From: RFTU01 sp049423145
GTDB lineage: Bacteria > Pseudomonadota > Gammaproteobacteria > Burkholderiales > Burkholderiaceae_C
Direction: 5' to 3'
NCBI GenBank assembly: GCA_049423145.1
Contig: JBMSQF010000007.1
Location: 1 to 56,311 of the forward strand
Length of the DNA: 56,311 nt
Notes under the pieces: generated by a model
The model's database searches: none
What the model was told of the DNA's origin: nothing
The model's input: only the letters and a program-made list of their open reading frames with translations
In this document: piece by piece, positions 42,114 to 50,663 of the stretch
Layout of the letters: every line of letters starts with the position of its first letter
How positions within the stretch are numbered: position 1 is the stretch's first letter
Made by a program: the position numbers and the translations under genes

Positions 42114-43174
42114 GGGTGGCTTGTGGCAGACGGGCGCGCGCCCAGCCGGGCCAGCAGTGTGGCGCATTCCGCCGGAAGGGGCGCCTGAAGGGTCACCCGC
42201 TCACCCGTGGTCGGGTGGTCAAAGGCCAGTTCGCGGGCATGCAGGAACATCCGGGGAAATCGCAAGGGGCCCCGTGCCCACTGGCGGTTGCGCGCGAAAT
42301 CACCGTACTTGGGGTCGCCCACGATGGCATGGCCGTGGTGCGCCAGGTGCACGCGAATCTGGTGCGTGCGACCGGTCTTGAGCGTCACGTCCAGCAGGGT
42401 CACCGCTTCGTGGGGCGCCTGCGGGTCCTCGCTGCCCGCCCAGGACTGGGCCACCCGAACCAGGGAGATGCTTCGCCGCCCGTCAGGGTTGCCCGCGTCC
42501 ACCACCCGCACATGCCGCTCGCCGGCGGCATCCAAGGTCTTGTGCAGGGCCAGGTCGACCACCTTGAGCCGAGCCGGCCAACGCCCCCACACCAGGGCGG
42601 CGTACACCTTGTGCACGCCTTGCTGAGCAGTGGTGCGCCGAAACTGGTCCTGCAACTGCACCAGCGCGCTGCGCTTCTTGGCCAGCAGGAGGATGCCGGA
42701 GGTTTCCTTGTCGAGGCGATGCACCAGTTCCAGGAAACGGGCCGCCGGCCGGGCCTGGCGCAATTGCTCGATGACGCCATGGGCCACCCCGGAGCCGCCG
42801 TGAACCGCCACACCGGCCGGCTTGGCGATGGCCAGCAGCGCGTCGTCTTCAAACAACACGGGAAACTCGCGTGCCGGAACCGCGCCGGCCGCACCCGCAG
42901 CCTCGCGAGTACCCGGGGCACCGGCCAAATCCGTACCCGACTGGGCCGTCCGGATGGGCGGAATGCGGACCCGATCCCCCAGGGCCAAGCGGGTTTCCGC
43001 CTGGGCACGGGACTGGTTCACCCGGACCTCACCGGAGCGGATGATCCGATAGAGATGCCCCTTGGGCACCCCTTTGAGCTGGCGAATCAGGAAATTGTCC
43101 AGCCGCTGGCCGTCCCCGGCCTCGTCGACCACCACCTGCTGAACCGCGGCTTGGCCTATAATCGGACCCGTCAC
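42110..43174 (-). CDS. rluC: 23S rRNA pseudouridine(955/2504/2580) synthase RluC
   Basis: RluC makes three pseudouridines in 23S rRNA. The 354-residue protein has an N-terminal S4 domain (RLDNFLIRQLKGVPKGHLYRIIRSGEVRVN), the catalytic aspartate in ELVHRLDKETSGILLLAKKRSAL and the RluA-family GRTHQIRVHLAHHGHAIVGDPKYG. An Ala/Gly-rich insertion of about 20 residues separates the S4 and catalytic domains. GTG 43174 is the likely start; the open frame further upstream runs through the rne leader and has no family character. RluC divergent from rne is a widely conserved arrangement. Confidence 0.94.
   Translation of the reverse strand: MTGPIIGQAAVQQVVVDEAGDGQRLDNFLIRQLKGVPKGHLYRIIRSGEVRVNQSRAQAETRLALGDRVRIPPIRTAQSGTDLAGAPGTREAAGAAGAVPAREFPVLFEDDALLAIAKPAGVAVHGGSGVAHGVIEQLRQARPAARFLELVHRLDKETSGILLLAKKRSALVQLQDQFRRTTAQQGVHKVYAALVWGRWPARLKVVDLALHKTLDAAGERHVRVVDAGNPDGRRSISLVRVAQSWAGSEDPQAPHEAVTLLDVTLKTGRTHQIRVHLAHHGHAIVGDPKYGDFARNRQWARGPLRFPRMFLHARELAFDHPTTGERVTLQAPLPAECATLLARLGARPSATSHP
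43157..43162 (+). promoter_or_regulatory. -10 element of a putative rne promoter
   Basis: A perfect TATAAT on the plus strand lies inside the 5' coding end of rluC. No convincing -35 is seen 16-18 bp upstream. A transcript from here would start near 43169 and carry a leader of about 750 nt before rne. Confidence 0.45.
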
Positions 43175-43916
43175 GTCTGTGTTCCGGTGTGGTTTCCGTG
43201 TTGGAAGCAAGTGCTTGATTCTTTGGGAGTTTACCCGGGCACTCCCCACCGTTCGGACGCGGCAAACGGACGCAAGTCCACAAGGGTGATGCAACGCCGG
43301 TTGGCGCTGCACGGGCCGTCTCCCCATGTGAGCCGGCGGTGCGCGACGGCCTGCGGAAGAGCCACCACAGAAGAACCCCGCGCCGGCGCGGAGCCGAATT
43401 TCGGCCCTCCTTCGGCGCAACGACCAAGGTTTTCGGCATTCGCCGTGCCCCGTTGCACGGCGAGTGCCCTGCTCCAAGAGCCTGACCATCCATGCCGCTG
43501 ATTCCGCGGATCCCCGCCACCTCCCCCTGGCCCTGCCAGCCCCCGAAGCCCGCCTCAACGGTTTCGCGCGCTGGCCTGGTTTGCCGTGGGCCGATGGGTG
43601 GCCGTGGTGAATCCCTCGGACGCCCGGCCCGCGGTGGTGCATGGCAAGGGGAGCTCGCTGCCCCACTGCTGCTGATCCCGCAGGCCTAAGGCTCACGCCG
43701 GCCTCGCAGCGCAGCCCAGGGCGATTCCTTTCGGGTTCTTTCGTGTCGCTCGTGCATCGAGCGGCCCGGCGCACCGAGGCGGACAGCCCAGCTGTCCCCA
43801 GGCCTTGATGCGCGGGGCCATCATCGCCGTCCAGGCTTGAACACCTGGGGGGCGCGTGCGGCGCCATGCCGGCATCAGCCTGAAGGCTGGTGCCCTCGTG
43901 TGCCGCGGGAGTGCAC
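43175..43916 (+). promoter_or_regulatory. Gene-free 742-bp region: putative rne 5' leader with hairpins
   Basis: No believable gene lies here; the open frames (for example 43492-43689) are short, Pro/Arg-rich and lack family features. Hairpins are seen at 43225-43246 (GGGAGT/ACTCCC), 43747-43763 (CGCTCG/CGAGCG, 5-nt loop), 43781-43797 (GGACAGC-CCA-GCTGTCC, perfect 7-bp stem) and 43871-43894 (10-bp stem GGCATCAGCC/GGCTGGTGCC, loop TGAA, one G-U pair), the last ending 22 nt before the rne start. In Escherichia coli a long rne leader binds RNase E and destabilises its own mRNA; the same role is inferred here. Confidence 0.55.
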
Positions 43917-46775
43917 ATGAAGCGCATGCTGATCAACGCCACGCAGCCGGAAGAACGGCGCCTGGCGATCGTCGAAGGACAAAAGCTCCTCGACTTCGAA
44001 ACCGAGATTGAAGGGCGCGAACAGCGCAAGGGCAATATCTACAAAGCCGTGGTCACGCGGGTGGAGCCCTCGCTGGAGGCCTGCTTCGTGGACTACGGTG
44101 AAGACCGCCACGGCTTCCTGCCCTTCAAGGAAATCGCCAAGGACTATTTCAAGCCGGGGGTGTCCGTTCGCGACGCCAAGATCCAGGATGTCATCTCCAA
44201 CGGCACCGAACTGCTGGTGCAGGTGGAGAAGGAAGAGCGCGGCAACAAGGGTGCGGCACTCACCACCTTCATCTCGCTGGCCGGCCGCTACCTGGTGCTC
44301 ATGCCCAACAACCCACGAGGCGGTGGCGTTTCCCGCCGCATCGAGGGGGACGACCGGGAAGAGCTCAAGGAGAACATGGATCAGCTCGACTACCCCAAGG
44401 GGATGAGCCTGATCGCCCGCACCGCCGGCATCGGCCGCAGCGCGGCCGAGCTGCAGTGGGACCTGAACTACATGCTCAAGCTGTGGTCGGCGATCGACGA
44501 AGCGAGCAAGGCGGGCAAGGGTGCCTTCCTCATCTACCAGGAAAGCTCCCTGGTCATCCGCGCGATCCGGGACTACTTCACTTCGGACATTGGTGAGATC
44601 CTGATCGACACCGATGACATCTTCGAGCAGGCCCACCAGTTCATGAACCACGTGATGCCCGACCAGGGCCATCGCGTCAAGCGCTACCGGGACGATGCGC
44701 CGCTGTTCTCGCGCTTCCAGATCGAGAACCAGATCGAGACGGCCTTCAGCCGCACGGTGAACCTGCCCTCGGGCGGCGCCATCGTGATCGACCACACCGA
44801 AGCGCTGGTGTCCATCGACGTGAACTCCGCGCGCGCCACACGCGGCGGCGACATCGAGGAAACGGCCACGCGAACCAATTTGGAAGCCGCCGACGAAATC
44901 GCCCGCCAGATGCGCTTGCGCGACCTCGGTGGCCTGATCGTCGTCGACTTCATCGACATGGAGGAGAGCAAGAACCGGCGCGATGTGGAGCAGCGCCTGA
45001 AGGACGCCCTGCGCCAGGACCGCGCGCGTGTCCAGTTCTCGTCCATCTCCAAATTCGGTTTGCTGGAGCTCTCCCGCCAGCGCCTGCGCCCCGCCTTGAG
45101 CGAAGGCTCCCACATCACCTGCCCGCGCTGCCAAGGCACCGGCCACATCCGGGATACCGAGAGCTCGGCCCTGCAGATCCTGCGCATGGTGCAGGAGGAG
45201 TCGATGAAGGACAACACGGCTGCCGTGCATGTTCAGGTGCCGGTGGAAGTGACCTCCTTCCTGCTCAACGAGAAGCGCCAGGAGATCTCGCGCATCGAAC
45301 TCAAGCAGCGCGTCAACGTGCTGCTGATTCCCAATCCGCACTTGCAGACGCCGAACTACAAGCTTGAGCGCCTGCGCCACGACGATCCACGACTGGAGTC
45401 GTTCCGAGCCTCCTACACGATGATCGAGGAGCCGGAGGACGAGGTGGCGATCACGCGCCGCCGGGATGCCAATGACAAGGCCAAGGCCAAGCAGGAACCC
45501 GTGATCAAGGGTGTGCTTCGCGATGAACCGGCGCCAACCCCGGTGGCCGCTGCTGGCGAAGCGGCCGGTGGCAAGGGCGGCGCACGCAGCACCCGAGCAG
45601 GTGGCACGGCGACGGCGCCTGCTGCAGCGCCCACGGCTGCGCGCTCGACGGCGGCCGCACCGGCCTCGTCCGGTGGCTTCTTCGGCTGGCTCAAGCGGCT
45701 CTTGGGTGGCTCGCCGGCGGCGGCACCAGGCTCGGCGGCCGCCACCGGCAGCGCTTCGACAGCGGGCACGGGTGAAGCCACACCGGCCGCGGGCTCGCGA
45801 GACCGCAAGGATGGCCGGGACGGTCGCCGTGGTGGACGCGGTGAAGGCCGGCGGGGTGGGCGCGATGGGCGCGAGTCACGCGAAGGTCGTGAGTCCCGCG
45901 GTGAGGGCCGTACCGAAGCCGGCGAGGCCGCCAAGGCCAAGGGCGAGGGACGCGAAGGCCGCAACGAATCGCGACGCGGCGAAGGCCGTCAGGACAACCG
46001 CTCGGAATCGCGCCGCGAGGGCAGCGCCGAGTCTGCGCGTGAAGGCGAGGACACCCGCAGCGCGGAACGGCGCGAGCGCCGAGACCGCCGGGGCGATCGG
46101 CGCGGCGAAGGCCGCGTCGAAGGTGCCGATGAGTCCCCTGCACCGGCGGGCGCCACCATGCCCATGGGCCTGGAACCGGGTGCCGGCACCGCTGAAGTGA
46201 ATGCCGGCTTGGATGATCGGCCCGAGGTGGGCGATGGCGGCGAAGGCCGTCGCCGCCGGCGCCGCGGTGGCCGCGGGCGGGGCCGTGACGGGGCCGAGTC
46301 GGTGGGCGAACACAGCCTGGAAAGCAGCGACGAGTCGATCGATTCGGCGTCTCTAGCAGGCGGTGAAGTCGCTTCCAGCGCCGTGACCCCGGTCGCGTGG
46401 ACCGCTGCCACGGATGCCACCCCGGTGGCCGCCGAGGTGCCAGCCGCGCCCGAAGTCCCGGCAAGCCCGACACCTGCAACCACAACCGCAGCGCCGTCCG
46501 CGCCGGTGGAGCGCGCTGCCTTGCGCGCGCCCGCAGAGCCCTTCGACCTGCCGATCCAGGCCCTGCAATCGCTGGCGGCCGAGGCCGGTTTGCAATGGGT
46601 GCATTCCGATGCCCAGAAGGTGCAGGCCGCGCAAGACGCGATCGCCCACACACCGAAGGCTCCGCACGTCCCGCGCGCGCCCAAGCCCCGTGTGCAGGTC
46701 GATGAGGGTCCCCTGGTGCTGGTGGAGACCCGCAAGGACCTCAGCCAGGTCCGGATGCCGTTTGACGCGAATTGA
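43917..46775 (+). CDS. rne: Ribonuclease E
   Basis: RNase E is the main endonuclease of mRNA decay and rRNA/tRNA processing and the scaffold of the degradosome. The 952-residue protein has an S1 domain (KGNIYKAVVTRVEPSLEACFVDYG), catalytic aspartates Asp301 (VSIDVNS) and Asp344 (VVDFIDM) and the zinc-link CPRC (Cys402, Cys405). Beyond about residue 530 comes a low-complexity tail with a hydrophobic segment GGFFGWLKRLLGG at 586-598, a charged Arg/Glu/Gly repeat zone at about 620-735, a RRRRRGGRGRGRDG patch and an Ala/Pro-rich end. ATG 43917 has GGGAG upstream. It is preceded by a 742-bp leader. Confidence 0.97.
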   Translation: MKRMLINATQPEERRLAIVEGQKLLDFETEIEGREQRKGNIYKAVVTRVEPSLEACFVDYGEDRHGFLPFKEIAKDYFKPGVSVRDAKIQDVISNGTELLVQVEKEERGNKGAALTTFISLAGRYLVLMPNNPRGGGVSRRIEGDDREELKENMDQLDYPKGMSLIARTAGIGRSAAELQWDLNYMLKLWSAIDEASKAGKGAFLIYQESSLVIRAIRDYFTSDIGEILIDTDDIFEQAHQFMNHVMPDQGHRVKRYRDDAPLFSRFQIENQIETAFSRTVNLPSGGAIVIDHTEALVSIDVNSARATRGGDIEETATRTNLEAADEIARQMRLRDLGGLIVVDFIDMEESKNRRDVEQRLKDALRQDRARVQFSSISKFGLLELSRQRLRPALSEGSHITCPRCQGTGHIRDTESSALQILRMVQEESMKDNTAAVHVQVPVEVTSFLLNEKRQEISRIELKQRVNVLLIPNPHLQTPNYKLERLRHDDPRLESFRASYTMIEEPEDEVAITRRRDANDKAKAKQEPVIKGVLRDEPAPTPVAAAGEAAGGKGGARSTRAGGTATAPAAAPTAARSTAAAPASSGGFFGWLKRLLGGSPAAAPGSAAATGSASTAGTGEATPAAGSRDRKDGRDGRRGGRGEGRRGGRDGRESREGRESRGEGRTEAGEAAKAKGEGREGRNESRRGEGRQDNRSESRREGSAESAREGEDTRSAERRERRDRRGDRRGEGRVEGADESPAPAGATMPMGLEPGAGTAEVNAGLDDRPEVGDGGEGRRRRRRGGRGRGRDGAESVGEHSLESSDESIDSASLAGGEVASSAVTPVAWTAATDATPVAAEVPAAPEVPASPTPATTTAAPSAPVERAALRAPAEPFDLPIQALQSLAAEAGLQWVHSDAQKVQAAQDAIAHTPKAPHVPRAPKPRVQVDEGPLVLVETRKDLSQVRMPFDAN

Positions 46776-46793
46776 TCGGTTCTGCTCGTGCCC

Positions 46794-48122
46794 TCAAGCC
46801 TGGTCGGGTGCTGCCTCGGTGGGAGCGCCCGTCGGGCGCACGAGCAGCATCGACAGGCCGCCGAGCAGCAGCAGGCCGCCGGCCAGGATGATGGCTTGGC
46901 GTGAGTCGCCCCCCAAGCCGCTGTTGTAGTACAGCGGCATCGTGGCCATCTGGATCAGCATCGGGATCACGATGAACATGTTGAAGATGCCCATGTACAC
47001 GCCGGTGCGCTCCGGCGGCACCGCCCCGGCCAGGATGGCGTAGGGATTGCCCATCAGGCTGGCCCAGCCCAGGCCCACGCCGATCATCGGCACGAACAGC
47101 AGCCACTGGTTCTGGATCAAGGGCAGGCACATCATGCCGATACCGGCCAGCGACATGCACACCACATGCACATTGCGGGGACTGAATCGTCTTGCGAAGG
47201 GGACCAGCAGGAAGGCCGACACGAACGCCACGGCGTTGTAGAAGCCACCGATCTGGCCGTTGATCAGCACCGCATCACGAAAACCCGTGCTGTTGGGATC
47301 GGTGGTGTCGAAGAGTGATCGCGCCAGCGAGTAGGCGATGTACTGCCAGTAGGTGCTCAGCCCGTACCAGACGAAGAACATCATCAGCCCCATCTGGCGC
47401 ATCGCCGGTGGCATTTCGCGTATCGCCCTTGCGATTTCTTGAATCGTGGCGCCGATTCCCACGGGCTTGCGCTTCATCTCCTGCACCTGTTCGGGCGTCA
47501 GCGGCAACTCCTTGACGCGCAGCACCGAGTACAAGATGGTGCTGATGGAGAGAACGGCGCCGATCATGAAGGCCATCTTCGTGATGACGGGGATGTTGTT
47601 CTCATCCACCAGGTCCTTGTCCACGCCGAAGCCATAGACCAGGATGGAGGGCGCCAGATAGCTCAAGGTCTGGGCCAGTCCGGTGAAGGCCGCCTGGCAC
47701 AGATAGCCCAGGGAATGCTGGCGGCTGTCCAACCGGTCGCCCACATACGCCCGGTAGGGCTCCAGGGTGATGTTGTTGGCCGCATCAAGGATCCACAGCA
47801 GGCTCGCCGCCATCCACAGCGCACTGCTGTAGGGCATGACCAGCAGGCACAGGGAGCACAGGACAGCGCCGATCAGGAAGTACGGCGTGCGCCGCCCGTA
47901 GCGGGAGGCCGTGCGGTCGCTGAGGGCGCCGACGATCGGCTGCACCAGGAGCCCGGTCACCGGTCCTGCCAGCCACAGCAGCGGCAGACTGGCCTCATCC
48001 GCGCCCAGGTAGCTGTAGATGGGCCCCATATTGCTCTGCTGCAGGCCGAAGCTGAACTGCAGCCCGAGAAAGCCCACGTTCATCTGGATGATCTGCCGCA
48101 GGGAGAGGATGGGCTTGAGCAT
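46794..48122 (-). CDS. MFS sugar transporter (SLC45/GPH-like)
   Basis: This is a 442-residue, 12-segment inner-membrane transporter. The loop motif SDRTASRYGRRTPYFLIG is typical of the SLC45/plant sucrose transporter and Caulobacter maltose transporter group, which couple sucrose or maltose-type sugar uptake to protons. GLQFSFGLQQSNMGPIYSYLGA at the N-terminus and WASLMGNPYAILAGAVPPERTGVYMGIFN in the second half agree. It starts 12 bp behind the fructokinase gene on the same strand, which suggests a fructose-containing sugar such as sucrose. No glycoside hydrolase is in the window. Confidence 0.87.
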   Translation of the reverse strand: MLKPILSLRQIIQMNVGFLGLQFSFGLQQSNMGPIYSYLGADEASLPLLWLAGPVTGLLVQPIVGALSDRTASRYGRRTPYFLIGAVLCSLCLLVMPYSSALWMAASLLWILDAANNITLEPYRAYVGDRLDSRQHSLGYLCQAAFTGLAQTLSYLAPSILVYGFGVDKDLVDENNIPVITKMAFMIGAVLSISTILYSVLRVKELPLTPEQVQEMKRKPVGIGATIQEIARAIREMPPAMRQMGLMMFFVWYGLSTYWQYIAYSLARSLFDTTDPNSTGFRDAVLINGQIGGFYNAVAFVSAFLLVPFARRFSPRNVHVVCMSLAGIGMMCLPLIQNQWLLFVPMIGVGLGWASLMGNPYAILAGAVPPERTGVYMGIFNMFIVIPMLIQMATMPLYYNSGLGGDSRQAIILAGGLLLLGGLSMLLVRPTGAPTEAAPDQA

Positions 48123-48134
48123 GGTGGTGTGGGG

Positions 48135-49079
48135 TTAGGGACGCCCGGTGGGCGTGGGCACTTCAAACCGACGGGGCATGTCCGCGCCGCGCCGACCGCA
48201 GGTGATCGCAGCGGCCTCGGAAGCAAAGCGCAGGGCTGCGTTCAGGGATGATTCACCGAGCGCCGACAGGGCTGCGGGCGACAAGGCACCGTGTTCCGCC
48301 AGCCATGTCAGCAAGGCGGCCTGGAACGTGTCACCGGCGCCGACCGTGTCCACGACCGACACCGGCACCGGTGGAACCTGCAGGCAGCGTCCCGAGGCCC
48401 AGACCCTTGCGCCTTCGGCACCGCCGGTGACCACCACCACCGACACGCCTGCGGCCAAGGCGCCTTGGGCAAACGCCTCGACGGCTTGTCCGGGATAGAG
48501 CAGGCCCAGGTCTTCCTCGCTGACCTTCAGCAGGTGTGTTCGCGGCAGCATCCAGTTCACCTGGTCGCGCCAGACCGGCAGGCTGGGCTGCACGTTTAGG
48601 CGGATGTTGGGATCGTAGGCGATCAGACTGCGCGCACGGGCGCGCTCCACGATCGACCGCTGCACCGTGGCGGTGGCGCCCATCACGGTGGCGTAGGAGC
48701 CCACATGCACACAGGCCACACCATCGGGCCAGGCATCGAGCACCGCAGGGTCCAGCAGCCGGTCCGCACCCTGCTCGCCATAGAAGGCATAAGACGGCAC
48801 CCCTTGGGCATCCACCCCCACCACGCTGAGGGTGGTGGGTGCGGGGCTTCTTTGGATCAGTCCGGTATCAACCCCCTCCTCCACGAGGGCCTGCAGCAGG
48901 CGTTGACCCAGGAAGCCCTCGGACAGCACGGTGACCAAGCTCACCGGCTGGCCCAGACGAGCCAAGCCCACGGCCACATTGAAGGGTGAGCCACCGATGC
49001 GGGCGTCCAGGCTCAACCCGGTCGAGGTGGTCCCTGTCGCGAAGACATCGAACAGGGCTTCACCGCAGACTGCAAACAT
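48135..49079 (-). CDS. PfkB-family carbohydrate kinase, probable fructokinase
   Basis: This 314-residue protein is a PfkB/ribokinase-family sugar kinase. It has GGSPFNVAVGLARLG for substrate binding and the catalytic DTVGAGDTFQAALL near residue 254. MFAVCGEALFDVF and SYAFYGEQGADR are characteristic of fructokinases. It pairs with the downstream sugar transporter gene (12 bp gap). It lies 47 bp behind nagZ on the same strand; whether it shares the nagZ transcript is unclear. Confidence 0.88.
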   Translation of the reverse strand: MFAVCGEALFDVFATGTTSTGLSLDARIGGSPFNVAVGLARLGQPVSLVTVLSEGFLGQRLLQALVEEGVDTGLIQRSPAPTTLSVVGVDAQGVPSYAFYGEQGADRLLDPAVLDAWPDGVACVHVGSYATVMGATATVQRSIVERARARSLIAYDPNIRLNVQPSLPVWRDQVNWMLPRTHLLKVSEEDLGLLYPGQAVEAFAQGALAAGVSVVVVTGGAEGARVWASGRCLQVPPVPVSVVDTVGAGDTFQAALLTWLAEHGALSPAALSALGESSLNAALRFASEAAAITCGRRGADMPRRFEVPTPTGRP

Positions 49080-49126
49080 CTTGGGGACCGCCGCGCGGGA
49101 GATGACCTGCGGGGCAGCGTGCGGGT

Positions 49127-50209
49127 TCAGGGCAGGATTTCCAGCGCGTGCTGGTACACCGCGTCATGCATGAGGTCGTCCCAGGGCAAGGGTGGCTCCA
49201 GGGGCAGCAGCCGCTGGCGCCGCTGTTCGCTGTCCGGATCCGGTCGCCAATGGCCCTGGCGGGTTGCAGCGGCCAGGCCCTCCAGCAGTTCGTCCACGGC
49301 CTGGCCACCATCCAGGCTTTGGTTGCACAACAGCACCAAGTCGCAACCGGCCTCCAGGGCCAGCGCGGCAGCGCGGGCATAGCTCAGCGACCCGCCGTCC
49401 AGATGGCGTGCGCCTTCCATGCTGAGGTCATCGCTGAAGATGGCACCGGTGAACCCCATGTCGGTCCGCAAGATCTGGCGCAGCCAGCGGCTTGAAAAGC
49501 CCGCCGGGCGGCTGTCGACCTTGGGGTAGATCACATGGGCGGGCATCACACTGGAGAGGCTGGCGCTCAGGGCACCATAGGGCAGCGCGTCGTCGGCCAG
49601 GATGGTCTTGAGGCTGCGGTGGTCCACCGGCACTTCGGTGTGGCTGTCGGCCTTGACGAAACCGTGGCCGGGGAAATGCTTGCCGCAGTGGTGCATGCCG
49701 GCACGCCGAAGGCCGTGCATGAGGCTTTGCGCCAGTGCCGTCACGACACGGGGATCCCGGTGGAAGGCGCGATCGCCGATCACGGTACTGCCGCCATGGT
49801 CCAGGTCCAGCACCGGTGCGAAGCTGAGGTCCACACCGCAGGCGCGCAATTCAGCGCCGAGCACGAAACCGGCGGCCACGGCGGCGTTCATCGCTGCGAG
49901 TGCACCATGGCCCGGTGGGCCCTTGCGGTCCTGTATCCAGCGTTCACCCAGGGCCCGCATCGGCGGCAGGTGGGTGAAACCGTCGGTCTTGAAGCGCTGC
50001 ACACGGCCACCTTCGTGATCCACGCAGATGAGGATGTCGGGGCGCAGGGACTTGATCTCGGCGGTGAGCGCGGTGAGCTGTCGGCGGTCCTGCCAATTGC
50101 GTGCAAACAGAATGAGGCCGCCCGTGAGCGGATGCTTCAAGCGCCGGCGGTCCTCCGCGTTCAGCGAAAGTCCGGCAATGTCGAGAACCACAGGGCTGTG
50201 AACCGTCAT
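49127..50209 (-). CDS. nagZ: Beta-N-acetylhexosaminidase
   Basis: NagZ is a cytoplasmic glycoside hydrolase family 3 enzyme that removes GlcNAc from anhydro-muropeptides in cell-wall recycling. The 360-residue protein has VDHEGGRVQRF, the catalytic loop KHFPGHGFVKADSHTEVPVD with the acid/base His, and the nucleophile Asp in FSDDLSMEGA. ATG 50209 is chosen over an in-frame start five codons upstream because it directly precedes the conserved VVLDIAG strand. It follows acpS by 34 bp and is the last gene of the lepA operon. Confidence 0.96.
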   Translation of the reverse strand: MTVHSPVVLDIAGLSLNAEDRRRLKHPLTGGLILFARNWQDRRQLTALTAEIKSLRPDILICVDHEGGRVQRFKTDGFTHLPPMRALGERWIQDRKGPPGHGALAAMNAAVAAGFVLGAELRACGVDLSFAPVLDLDHGGSTVIGDRAFHRDPRVVTALAQSLMHGLRRAGMHHCGKHFPGHGFVKADSHTEVPVDHRSLKTILADDALPYGALSASLSSVMPAHVIYPKVDSRPAGFSSRWLRQILRTDMGFTGAIFSDDLSMEGARHLDGGSLSYARAAALALEAGCDLVLLCNQSLDGGQAVDELLEGLAAATRQGHWRPDPDSEQRRQRLLPLEPPLPWDDLMHDAVYQHALEILP

Positions 50210-50243
50210 ACCCCGATTGTGCACAGCCCGAAAGCGGTGGGTA

Positions 50244-50663
50244 TCAGGGTTTGCAATCCACGGCGCGCGCTGCTGATCGCTCCACCACCACGAATGCCGA
50301 GGCGTAGTCGGACTCGTCGGTGACGCTCACATGCGCCGACCACCCGCGCGCCTCGAACCAGGCGGCGAGTTCGCCGTGCAAGCGGATGTGCGGTTGGCCG
50401 CTCGGGGCCTTGACCACCTCGCAGGCGCGCCAGGTCATGGGCCAGGTCATGCCCAGTCCAATGGCCTTGGAGAAGGCCTCCTTGGCTGCGAACCGGGTGG
50501 CCAGGTAGCGGATGCCGCGCCACTCCACCGTCTGCAGGCGCTTGCGGAACACCTCGATCTCATGCGGCCCCAGCACCTTCTGCGCGAAGCGCTCACCCCG
50601 CCGCTCCAAGGTGGCCTTGATGCGGCGGATGTCGCACAAGTCCGTGCCCACGCCGACGATCAT
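50244..50663 (-). CDS. acpS: Holo-[acyl-carrier-protein] synthase
   Basis: AcpS transfers phosphopantetheine from CoA to acyl carrier protein. The 139-residue protein has the magnesium-binding MIVGVGTDLCDIRRI and the second motif RFAAKEAFSKAIG. ATG 50663 overlaps the pdxJ stop by ATGA, fixing the start; the open frame upstream lies inside pdxJ. Confidence 0.96.
   Translation of the reverse strand: MIVGVGTDLCDIRRIKATLERRGERFAQKVLGPHEIEVFRKRLQTVEWRGIRYLATRFAAKEAFSKAIGLGMTWPMTWRACEVVKAPSGQPHIRLHGELAAWFEARGWSAHVSVTDESDYASAFVVVERSAARAVDCKP

Noticed and set aside
41891..43689. Frames in the rluC antisense strand and the rne leader (536 and 65 residues)
   Set aside because: The long one is a shadow of rluC and HAD; the short one in the leader is Pro/Gly/Arg-rich with no ribosome binding site, and hairpins explain the region better.
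43875..45380. 501-residue open frame antisense to rne
   Set aside because: It lies entirely opposite the conserved catalytic half of RNase E and has no motif or ribosome binding site of its own.
45780..46300. Possible tandem repeat or CRISPR-like array
   Set aside because: The near-repeats are codon-level repeats of GEGR/GRDG-type residues inside the rne frame; there are no constant repeats with unique spacers.
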